Source: DASZZZ01 sp036260375
GTDB taxonomy: Bacteria; Actinomycetota; CADDZG01; WHSQ01
DNA length: 21,702 nt
Direction: 5' to 3'
Assembly (NCBI GenBank): GCA_036260375.1
Contig: DASZZZ010000092.1
Location: 1-21,702, forward strand
The position numbers were made by a program, and so were the translations under genes. Positions 15,445 to 21,702 of the stretch are shown in pieces (positions within the stretch are counted from its first letter, which is position 1; the number at the start of each line of letters is the position of its first letter). The notes beneath the pieces were generated by a model. It was not told where the DNA came from, ran no database searches, and saw only the letters and a program-made list of their open reading frames with translations.

Positions 15445-16653
15445 CTAACGCCCCTCGCGGCCCGCCGCCACGGGCTCGGGATCGGCCTCCGCCTCCCACC
15501 GGTGGCCGCCCGCGCCGAAGCGGCGCTCGCGCACCGCGGCGTCCCCGTACCCGTGCACCGAGTGGAACGTGACGTTGCCCTTGTAGAGGTCGACCTCGAC
15601 GGTCCCCGACGCCGCCTCGGTCACGGCGTCGGCGGCGAGCCGCGCGGCGCGCGCCGAGGGCTCGAAGTAGCGGCCCTCGTAGACGTGCCGCGCGAGGAGC
15701 CGGGACAGCTCCGCGAACAGCGCCTGCGAGCGCTCGTCGAGCGTGACCTGGTACAGCTCCGACGCGCACCGTCCCAGCAGCTCCAGCGCGGGGGCCTCGT
15801 ACACCCCGCGGCACTTCGTCCCGGCGATGCGGTTCTCGACGACGTTGCGGAGCCACACGCCGTTGCGGGCCGCGACCTCCCCCGCCGCGAGCATGCACTC
15901 GAGGGGGCTCGCGGCGGCGCCGCCGACCGCCACCGCCCGTCCGTGCTCGAACGTCACCGCGAACTTCTCGACCGCGTCGGGCGCGTCCTGCGGCCACGCG
16001 CTCCGCAGCGGCCGCAGGAACGTGACCGGTGTCGTGAGGTCCTCGAGGTGCTCGTGCTCGTGCGAGATGCCTCCGAGGTTGGCGTCGATCGAGTAGCTGG
16101 CGTCGGCGCCCGCCTCCGCGTCGAGCCCGGCGGTCGTGACGTACTCGACCATCGCGGCCCTGCTCGGGAAGCGCTCCAGCATCTCCGGGCGCGTCCACGG
16201 GACGAACGTCGCGAGGTCGGGCGCGAGCGCGCGCGTGTACCGGTCGAACCGGCGCTGGTCGTTGCCGCCGCCCACGCACCCGTGCGCGAGCACGCCGCAT
16301 CCGCGGGCGCGCATCACCGGCGACAGCCCCGCGACGAGCACGGCCCGCGCGGCCCCCGTCGTGTTCCAGTAGCCGCCGTCGTAGGACGCCTGGTAGCGCA
16401 CCAGGTCGAAGCACGTCTCGGCCATCTCGGCGCGCAGGTCGACGAGCTCGACCGCCAGCCCGGCGGCCTCGAGCGCGCCGGCGCGCGAGGCGACCTCGCC
16501 CGGCGACGCCTGTCCGATGTCGGCGACGAAGTTGACGACGTCGTAGCCCTGCTCGGTCAGCCACAGCGCGACGGTGAGCGCGGACAAACCTCCCGACTGA
16601 CACATACCGACACGCATATCGCGCGTCGCCCCGTGCGCTGCCGAATCCGTCAT
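15445..16653 (-). CDS. Argininosuccinate synthase-like protein with altered ATP-binding motif
   Basis: The 402 aa match ArgG length and overall pattern: an N-terminal ATP-pyrophosphatase fold, AHGCVGGGNDQRRF (canonical AHGCTGKGNDQVRF), YSIDANLGG (canonical YSIDENLWG), and the C-terminal LYKGNVTF segment. Canonical enzymes join citrulline and aspartate via a citrullyl-AMP intermediate. Here SGGLDTS, the pyrophosphate loop, reads SGGLSAL (residues 20-26), and the Lys of GKGND is Gly. The protein therefore looks like a diverged paralogue acting on another substrate, or a weakly active one, not the housekeeping ArgG. The start is ATG 16653-16651, preceded by GGGGGG and AGGAG; Met13 is an alternative. 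It is co-transcribed with the exporter gene and divergent from the NRPS-like gene. Confidence 0.85.
   Translation of the reverse strand: MTDSAAHGATRDMRVGMCQSGGLSALTVALWLTEQGYDVVNFVADIGQASPGEVASRAGALEAAGLAVELVDLRAEMAETCFDLVRYQASYDGGYWNTTGAARAVLVAGLSPVMRARGCGVLAHGCVGGGNDQRRFDRYTRALAPDLATFVPWTRPEMLERFPSRAAMVEYVTTAGLDAEAGADASYSIDANLGGISHEHEHLEDLTTPVTFLRPLRSAWPQDAPDAVEKFAVTFEHGRAVAVGGAAASPLECMLAAGEVAARNGVWLRNVVENRIAGTKCRGVYEAPALELLGRCASELYQVTLDERSQALFAELSRLLARHVYEGRYFEPSARAARLAADAVTEAASGTVEVDLYKGNVTFHSVHGYGDAAVRERRFGAGGHRWEAEADPEPVAAGREGR
15451..15456 (-). promoter_or_regulatory. Ribosome-binding site supporting the TTG start of the LysE-type gene
   Basis: On the minus strand GAGGGG lies six bases before TTG 15444-15442, within the last codons of the ArgG-like gene. 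It supports independent initiation at the TTG despite the zero-base gap to the preceding stop. Confidence 0.6.
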
Positions 16654-16691
16654 CTCCTACCCCCCTGCCGCGCACGGCGGTCGTGCTGCGA

Positions 16692-16744
16692 TTGACTGTC
16701 GCTCGATACACCTGTTGACATACCGGTTGACACACCGCTTGACG
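16692..16744 (+). repeat. TTGAC direct repeats, three at exact 12-base steps
   Basis: TTGACA at 16715-16720, TTGACA at 16727-16732 and TTGACG at 16739-16744 recur every 12 bases, with partly shared flanks (CCTG, CCGG and CCGC before each). A further TTGACT lies at 16692-16697, 23 bases before the first. The array sits in the 158-base divergent region between the ArgG-like and NRPS-like starts, an AT-richer island. Same-face direct repeats overlapping a -35 box are a common operator layout for activators that bind as tandem dimers; no regulator is identified. Confidence 0.7.
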
Positions 16745-16755
16745 ACACATAGCAT
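16727..16755 (+). promoter_or_regulatory. Strong sigma-70-type promoter for the NRPS-like gene
   Basis: The -35 box TTGACA (16727-16732) is consensus and is followed after exactly 17 bases by TAGCAT (16750-16755) as -10. Transcription would begin near 16762, leaving a leader of about 50 bases. The leader ends in GGGGGG at 16801-16806, five bases before the ATG at 16812. The -35 is the middle unit of the direct repeats, and the third repeat fills part of the spacer, so a protein bound there would touch the polymerase site. Confidence 0.65.
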
Positions 16756-16811
16756 CACGAGTTCGCCGGCGCAGTCTAGCAACGCCGGATCAGGGGGGCA
16801 GGGGGGAAGCG

Positions 16812-19800
16812 ATGAACCGTGGCGTGATGCCGGCGTGTTCGACCGCGGAGAACGCGACCACGAAACCGCTCGTAGCCGGCCGAGCCGTGCCCTATTCGCG
16901 TGCGCACACCACCGTCCAGCTGTTCGAGGACCGCGCCGCGTCCGCCCCCGATTCGCCCGCGATCGTCTACGGCGACGTCACGCTCACGTACGCGCAGCTC
17001 GACGGCAAGGCGAACGCTCTCGCACGCGCGCTGCGCGACCGCGGCGTGCGGCGCGGCGACATGGTGCCGCTCGTCATGCGCGACTCGCTCGAACTGCCGA
17101 TCTCGATGATCGCGTCGATGAAGCTCGCCGCGCCGTTCCTGCCGGTCGACGACGCGTGGCCCGCGGATCGCATCGCGGCGTTGATCGCCAACGTCGCGCC
17201 GAAGGTCGTGCTCGTCGGCGCGCGGGGGGCCGCCGGCGTCTCCGACGCCGACACGCTCGTCGTCGCGCACGCGGAGCTCGCGCTCGACGACGGCGCCGAC
17301 CTCGGGCCCGGCCCGACCGTCGACGACCTCATCTACGGCTTCTACACGTCGGGCTCGACCGGGCTCCCGAAGTGCGCGCTCAACCAGCACCTCGGGCTCC
17401 TCAACCGCTTCCTGTACATGTCGCGCCGCTTCGGCGACGACGCGTCGAACGTCGTGCTGCAGAACAGCCGTCACGTGTTCGACTCGTCGATCTGGCAGCT
17501 GCTGTGGCCGCTGACGACCGGGAGCAAGGTCGTCATCCCCGTGCGCGACGGCATCCTCGACCTCGCCCAGACGATCGAGGTCGTAGCGCGCCACGGCGTG
17601 ACGATGACCGACTTCGTGCCGTCGATCTTCGCGACGCTCGTGGACATGATCGAGGCCGACGCGTCGCTCGTGCCGAAGCTTGCGTCGCTGCGGCGCCTGC
17701 TCATCGGCGGCGAGGAGATCAGCGCGCGCGCCATCCGCCGCTTCTGGGCGCTGCTGCCGCACGTGGCGATCACGAACACGTACGGACCGACGGAGTGCTC
17801 GATCGGGTCGATCTTCCACGACGTGACGCCCGAGGACGGCGACTCCATCCCGATCGGCTACCCGATCGACAACACGTACGCGGTCGTCCTCGACGACGAG
17901 CGGCGTCCGCTGCCGGCCGGCGAGCTCGGCGAGATCTACATCGGAGGCGACTGCATGGGCCGCGGCTACCTCGGAGACCCCGAGAAGACGAGCCGCGCGT
18001 TCGTCCCCAACCCGTACCCGCAGATCCCCGGCGACACGCTCTACCGCACCGGCGACCTCGGGTTCATGCGCGGCGACGGCAACCTGCACTTCGTCGGACG
18101 GCGCGACCACCAGGTGAAGATCGGCGGCGTGCGCATCGAGCTCGCCGAGATCGAGTCGGTGATGTGCGCGCACGCCGCGGTGCGCGACGCGAAGGTCGTC
18201 GTCCACGACGACGAGGACACCAAGATGCTGGTCGCGTTCGTCGTGCCGCGCCGCGCGCTCGACCTCGCGCAGCTCCGCACGCACGTGGAGCGCCTGCTGC
18301 CCAAGCACTCCGTGCCCAGGCGCCTGTTCACGCTCGACGCGATGCCGCTGACGCCGAACGGCAAGGCGGACCGCAAGGCGCTGGCGCGCATGGCGGCCGA
18401 GCGGCTCGCGGGGGGCGGCGCCGGCGGTCGCGACGAGGACCTGACCGACGTCCAGAAGCGCGTCAAGGAGATCTGGCTCGAGGTCCTGAAGTGCCGCGAC
18501 GTCGGCCTCGACGACGACTTCTTCGAGAGCGGCGGCGACTCCCTCGCCCTCCAGAGGCTCGCGCTGGCGCTCGCCGACCGGCTCGGCGCCAAGCTGGCGC
18601 TGCGCACGATCGTCGCATCGCCGACCGTCCGCGACGTCGCGTCGCTCGTCGAGATCGGCCGGCCGGATCGCGACGTCGTCGAGACCGTCGACCTCGCGCT
18701 CGAGGTCGCGCTCGACCCGGGCCTGCGCGGGGCCCCGTCGGAGGCCGACGGCCCGCCCGCCGACGTCATGCTCACCGGCGTCACCGGCTTCGTCGGCGCG
18801 CACGTGCTGCACGACCTCCTCGTGCACACCGACGCGCGCGTGTTCTGCCTCGTGCGCGCCCGCGACCCGGGCGACGCGCACGTTCGCATCGACGAGGCGC
18901 TACGGCAGCACGGCCTGTGGCACGGCGACCACCACGGCCGCGTCGTGCCGGTCGCCGGCGACCTCGGCCGGCCGCGCCTCGGCCTCGAGCTCGACGAGTT
19001 CGAGCGTCTCGCCGGCGTCGTCGACGCGATCGTGCACAACGGCGCGCTCGTGAACCACGTCCTCGACTACCGCGCCCACCGCCGTCCCAACGTCGTCGGC
19101 ACGGCCGAGGTGCTGCGGCTCGCCACGACCGGCCCGACCAAGCACGTCCACTACGTGTCGACGCTCAGCGTGTTCCCGCCGTCGCACTCGTTCGCCGCCG
19201 AGGAGGCGCCGGAGCCGTGGGACGAGATCGTGCCGGTCGACGGCTACAGCCAGTCGAAGTGGGTCGCGGAGAAGATGCTGGCGCGCGCCCGCGAGCGCGG
19301 CGTGCCGTCGACCGTGTACCGGCTCGGCGAGGTGATGCCGCACTCGGTCACCGGCGTGCCGAGCCGCAGCGGGCTCGCCGACGCGCTCGTCGAGGCGTGT
19401 CTGCGTCTTGGGCTCGCGTTCGACAGCCCCATCCGGATGGACTACACGCCGGTCGACTACGTGGCGCGCGTCGTCGCGGCCGTCGTCGGGCGCGGCCTGC
19501 GCCCGGACGGCGCGTTCCACGTCGTCCACCCCGACGCGGTGTCGTTCGACGACATGCTCGCGCGTTTCAGGGCGTCGACCCGCCTCGATCCCGTCGGCTA
19601 CCCCGAGTTCCACCGCGAGGTCCGCCGGCGCGCCATCGACGGCGACGACCGCATGGCGCGGCTGCTGACGCTGTTGCCGGGCCCCGACGGGCCCGAGCAC
19701 GAGGTCGCAGACCGCCTGGCGTCGCTGTTCACGGACGGGACGCGGGCGTACGCCACGACGCGGGCGGCGGAGCTGCGGCGCGAGCTCGGGACGCTGTGGC

Positions 19801-19922
19801 CGCCGCTCGGCGACGCGGTGTTCGACGCGCGCGTCGCGCAGTGGCGCCGGCGCAAGCCGGCGGGGCGTTGCTGCACGCCGGCCGAGCGGCGCGCGCGCCC
19901 TCGCATCGTCGCGCTCGCCTGA
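16812..19922 (+). CDS. NRPS-like amino-acid reductase: adenylation, carrier and thioester-reductase domains
   Basis: A 1036-aa protein. The adenylation domain (about 36-530) shows YTSGSTGLPK (178-187), FDSSIW, NTYGPTE (ending 328), LYRTGDL, GRRDHQVKIGG (from 429) and NGK with catalytic Lys518. The carrier domain has the phosphopantetheine serine at 577 (FFESGGDSL). The NAD(P)H reductase domain (about 650 on) has LTGVTGFVG from 654, Thr784, and YxxxK at Tyr812/Lys816. There is no condensation domain. Such proteins activate one carboxylic or amino acid, load it as a thioester and release an aldehyde or alcohol, as fungal Lys2 and carboxylic acid reductases do. Aligned by eye to GrsA, the pocket reads D-S-W-D-L-G-T-I-G-K. 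It diverges from the ArgG-like gene. The PKG of the third core motif is PKC here. Confidence 0.93.
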   Translation: MNRGVMPACSTAENATTKPLVAGRAVPYSRAHTTVQLFEDRAASAPDSPAIVYGDVTLTYAQLDGKANALARALRDRGVRRGDMVPLVMRDSLELPISMIASMKLAAPFLPVDDAWPADRIAALIANVAPKVVLVGARGAAGVSDADTLVVAHAELALDDGADLGPGPTVDDLIYGFYTSGSTGLPKCALNQHLGLLNRFLYMSRRFGDDASNVVLQNSRHVFDSSIWQLLWPLTTGSKVVIPVRDGILDLAQTIEVVARHGVTMTDFVPSIFATLVDMIEADASLVPKLASLRRLLIGGEEISARAIRRFWALLPHVAITNTYGPTECSIGSIFHDVTPEDGDSIPIGYPIDNTYAVVLDDERRPLPAGELGEIYIGGDCMGRGYLGDPEKTSRAFVPNPYPQIPGDTLYRTGDLGFMRGDGNLHFVGRRDHQVKIGGVRIELAEIESVMCAHAAVRDAKVVVHDDEDTKMLVAFVVPRRALDLAQLRTHVERLLPKHSVPRRLFTLDAMPLTPNGKADRKALARMAAERLAGGGAGGRDEDLTDVQKRVKEIWLEVLKCRDVGLDDDFFESGGDSLALQRLALALADRLGAKLALRTIVASPTVRDVASLVEIGRPDRDVVETVDLALEVALDPGLRGAPSEADGPPADVMLTGVTGFVGAHVLHDLLVHTDARVFCLVRARDPGDAHVRIDEALRQHGLWHGDHHGRVVPVAGDLGRPRLGLELDEFERLAGVVDAIVHNGALVNHVLDYRAHRRPNVVGTAEVLRLATTGPTKHVHYVSTLSVFPPSHSFAAEEAPEPWDEIVPVDGYSQSKWVAEKMLARARERGVPSTVYRLGEVMPHSVTGVPSRSGLADALVEACLRLGLAFDSPIRMDYTPVDYVARVVAAVVGRGLRPDGAFHVVHPDAVSFDDMLARFRASTRLDPVGYPEFHREVRRRAIDGDDRMARLLTLLPGPDGPEHEVADRLASLFTDGTRAYATTRAAELRRELGTLWPPLGDAVFDARVAQWRRRKPAGRCCTPAERRARPRIVALA

Positions 19923-19973
19923 CGCGCGCGCCGCGTCGCGCCGCGTCCGTGGGCGACCGGGGCGTGGTGCCGG

Positions 19974-20046
19974 TGGACCCGACCGGGATCGAACCGGTTA
20001 CCTCCGCCATGCCATGGCGGCGCTCTACCAAGTGAGCTACGGGCCC
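19974..20046 (-). tRNA. tRNA-Ala (anticodon GGC)
   Basis: A complete 73-base cloverleaf on the minus strand. The acceptor GGGCCCG pairs with CGGGTCC, including the G3:U70 pair that marks alanine tRNAs. The D-stem is GCTC/GAGC, the anticodon stem CCGCC/GGCGG around loop ATGGCAT with anticodon GGC (20013-20011), and the T-stem ACCGG/CCGGT around TTCGATC. The discriminator is A73 and the 3' CCA is not encoded. It lies between the arginine-rich protein gene (same strand) and the end of the convergent NRPS-like gene. Confidence 0.95.
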
Positions 20047-20080
20047 GCGGGCGACCGATGCTAACAGGGGGGCGCGGCGT

Positions 20081-20674
20081 TCACGCCTGACCGCCGTCGT
20101 CGGACGACCGCTTGCGGCGCCGGCGCGAGCGCCGCCGTTTCGACGGGCGCTCGGGCGCGGCGGCGTCGCCCGCGGCCCCCACGCGCGGCGCCGCGGGCGC
20201 CTTCTCGCGCTTGACGCCGCCGGCCGTCTCCTCCGGGGCGGGCTTCGGCCCGGGCGGCGCGCCGCCGCCGTTGCGGCCGTTGCGCTCCTCGGCGACCTTG
20301 AGCGTGATGCGGTACTCCTGCGGGTACTGCGGGACGCCCCACGTCGACTGCAGCTCGCCGATGATCTCGTCGAGGTCCTGACCGTCCGCCGGCGCGGTCA
20401 GCTGCTCCGGCCGCTGCTGGTCCGGATGCGAGCGGACGATCTCCTCGAGCGACTGCGGCGTGCGCTCGCCGCCCGCAGGGCGCCGCCGCCGGCGCCGGCC
20501 GCGCCCGCGGCGCGCCGCGGCCGTGGACCCGTCGCCGCCGCCGGCGGGCGGCGTGGGCGCCTTGGCGCGCGCCCGGCCCCCGTGGCCCGACGGCTGCGCC
20601 GGTTGCGCGTCGGCCGCCGCGCCGGGCTGGCTCGGCTTGCGTCGCCTACGTCGCCTCCGCCGCGGCTGGCTCAT
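20081..20674 (-). CDS. Arginine-rich low-complexity protein downstream of rsfS
   Basis: A 197-aa protein with three very basic tracts: eight arginines in a row at residues 5-12, a second cluster RGRGRRRRRR around 56-65, and KRRRSRRRRKR near the C-terminus. A more ordinary central segment (about 70-125) reads PQSLEEIVRSHPDQQ and DLDEIIGELQSTWGVP, then QEYRITLKVAEE, which looks like a short folded or binding element. The rest is Gly/Pro/Ala-rich and probably disordered. The start at ATG 20674-20672 overlaps the end of rsfS by 29 bases. Position and charge suggest an RNA- or ribosome-binding role, but that is inference; no family is recognised. Some of the arginine bias could reflect extreme GC. 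Confidence 0.68.
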   Translation of the reverse strand: MSQPRRRRRRRRKPSQPGAAADAQPAQPSGHGGRARAKAPTPPAGGGDGSTAAARRGRGRRRRRRPAGGERTPQSLEEIVRSHPDQQRPEQLTAPADGQDLDEIIGELQSTWGVPQYPQEYRITLKVAEERNGRNGGGAPPGPKPAPEETAGGVKREKAPAAPRVGAAGDAAAPERPSKRRRSRRRRKRSSDDGGQA

Positions 20675-21056
20675 CCCGTCTGCCCTCCGGTTGCGTGAAG
20701 TGGACCGCGGGCGCGTCCGACCACAGCCGCTCGAGGCCGTAGTACTCGCGCTCCTCGTGGTGGAAGACGTGCACGACGAAGTCAAGGTAGTCGAGCAGCA
20801 CCCAGCGTCCCTCGCGCTCGCCCTCCCGCCGGAACGGCCGGACGCCGTCGCGGGCGAGCCGCCGCTCGACCTCCTCCGCGATCGTGCGCACCTGGCGTTC
20901 GTTGCGTCCGGTGCAGATCACGAAGCTGTCGGTGATCACGAGCAGCTCCGACACGTCGAGCACGACGACGTCCTCCGCCTTCTTGTCGGCGGCCGCCTCG
21001 GCGGCGGCGAGCGCTGCGTCGCGCCGCGCGTCCCCGCCGTCCCGTCGTTGCGTCAG
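20646..21056 (-). CDS. rsfS: Ribosomal silencing factor RsfS
   Basis: The RsfS core is clear: AEDVVVLDVSELLVITDSFVIC, then TGRNERQVRTIAEEVERRL, GRWVLLDYLDFVVHVF, and REYYGLERLW. The protein binds L14 of the 50S subunit and blocks subunit joining under starvation. A start at GTG 20963-20961 would give 105 aa but cut off the conserved N-terminal helix (ALAAAEAAADKKAED), which is in frame upstream. The only NTG codon able to include it is CTG 21056-21054, which overlaps the preceding stop as CTGA and has a purine-rich GAGAGAG before it; that gives 136 aa, a normal length. I give this longer form. Gene identity is confident, the start is not. Confidence 0.88.
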   Translation of the reverse strand: MTQRRDGGDARRDAALAAAEAAADKKAEDVVVLDVSELLVITDSFVICTGRNERQVRTIAEEVERRLARDGVRPFRREGEREGRWVLLDYLDFVVHVFHHEEREYYGLERLWSDAPAVHFTQPEGRRDEPAAAEAT

Positions 21057-21702
21057 CTCTCTCGCAGGAAGTCCTTTCCGACCACGATCGTCAGGTCCAC
21101 GATACCCTGCCCGGCCCCCGAGACCCGCACCCTTCCGACGCCGAGCGCCTCGGCGGCGCGCTGCGCGACCGCCCGTCCCGCGGGGCTCGCGTCGTACGTC
21201 ACGACGAGCGTGTGGCGGTAGTCGAAGCGGCGCGCGTTGCCGGCGAGCACGACCCGGAAGCCCTCGCCGGCGAGCTCCTCGGCGACGCGCTGGCCGATGC
21301 CCGGCGCCCCGTTGCCGTTGAGCACCTGCACGCGCACCTCGTCGGGGGCGCGCGCGACCGATCCGAGGTTGCGGTCGACGAACGCGTCGACGTCGCCGGG
21401 CGCCGCGGCGTACAGCTCGGCGGCGCCCGCGCCGACGCGCGCGACCGGGAACGGCTCGAGCGACGGCTCGTCCCGGCCGAGGCGGGCGATGCCCTCGAGG
21501 ACCTGCGCGATGCGCAGCGGCGACGCGTCCGAACGCGCCAGCGCCGCGCCGGCCGACGTCACCGCGTCCTCCAGCGCCTGCGGCCGGGCGCGGTAGCGCT
21601 CGAACAGCGCGTCCCAGAACGCGACGTGACGGCTGCTGACGTCGAGGTCGTCGTCGCCGGCGCCGCGCGCGTACAGCAGCGCCGCGAGCGACGGCCCGTC
21701 CA
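21053..21702 (-). CDS. LytR_C-domain protein, probably LCP family (5' end outside window)
   Basis: The last 215 codons of a gene that enters from the right edge. The C-terminal ~90 residues form a LytR_C domain: VRVQVLNGNGAPGIGQRVAEEL, then FRVVLAGNARRFDYRHTLVVTYD, and GIVDLTIVVGKDF near the end. The part before it (LAALLYARGAGDDDLDVSSRHVAFWDALFERY) resembles the end of a LytR-CpsA-Psr domain, which transfers glycopolymers to peptidoglycan on the outer membrane face, although the usual arginines here are not obvious. It precedes rsfS with a CTGA overlap. Without the N-terminus the LCP assignment is probable rather than certain. Confidence 0.75.
   Translation of the reverse strand, partial: DGPSLAALLYARGAGDDDLDVSSRHVAFWDALFERYRARPQALEDAVTSAGAALARSDASPLRIAQVLEGIARLGRDEPSLEPFPVARVGAGAAELYAAAPGDVDAFVDRNLGSVARAPDEVRVQVLNGNGAPGIGQRVAEELAGEGFRVVLAGNARRFDYRHTLVVTYDASPAGRAVAQRAAEALGVGRVRVSGAGQGIVDLTIVVGKDFLRES

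Noticed and set aside
16715..16744. The TTGAC array considered as a CRISPR or replication-origin iteron set
   Set aside because: Units are only 12 bases with no unique spacers, no cas or rep gene is near, and the array sits at promoter distance from a gene start.
16776..18881. A 701-aa minus-strand frame opposite the NRPS-like gene
   Set aside because: It is the antisense image of a gene with complete A-T-R motifs.

Overview
The window is very GC-rich, with frequent GTG starts, four-base stop/start overlaps and short intergenic gaps. Together with the gene order comEA-comEC-(two small genes)-holA / rpsT / lepA-hemW and an LCP-type gene followed by rsfS, this points to a high-GC actinobacterium. 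Class Thermoleophilia or a relative is my best guess; that is inferred from gene order and composition, not from a search.

Left part (1-6801): a conserved housekeeping block. hemW (cut by the window edge) and lepA are translationally coupled on the minus strand and diverge from rpsT. Convergent to rpsT is a minus-strand operon: comEA, comEC, a membrane protein, a 63-aa protein and holA. The comEC product ends after its membrane part and has no metallo-beta-lactamase domain. The lepA-hemW segment is visibly lower in GC than everything to its right.

Middle (6802-12845): an Eis-like GNAT acetyltransferase whose stop codon abuts that of the convergent leuS; a divergent XRE-TPR regulator that looks leaderless; and a secreted lipoprotein gene.

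Right-middle (12846-19922): the least ordinary part and the best candidate for an undescribed system. A plus-strand pair encodes an aldo/keto reductase and a sulfotransferase with a GTGA overlap. A minus-strand pair encodes a LysE-type exporter and an argininosuccinate-synthase paralogue whose ATP-binding SGGLDTS motif is altered. Divergent from that pair is a stand-alone NRPS-like protein (adenylation, carrier and thioester-reductase domains). The divergent promoter between the last two carries TTGAC direct repeats at exact 12-base steps; one supplies the -35 of a near-ideal promoter. The enzymes suggest a small-molecule pathway: activate an amino acid, release it reductively as an aldehyde, perhaps reduce and sulfate it, and export it. 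That the five genes form one pathway is inference.

Right edge (19974-21702): tRNA-Ala(GGC), an arginine-rich low-complexity protein, rsfS (apparently starting at CTG inside a CTGA overlap) and the end of a LytR_C-domain protein, all on the minus strand. No CRISPR array, insertion sequence, transposase or rRNA was seen. No gene-free stretch exceeds 300 bases; the longest are 12846-13084 and 16654-16811.
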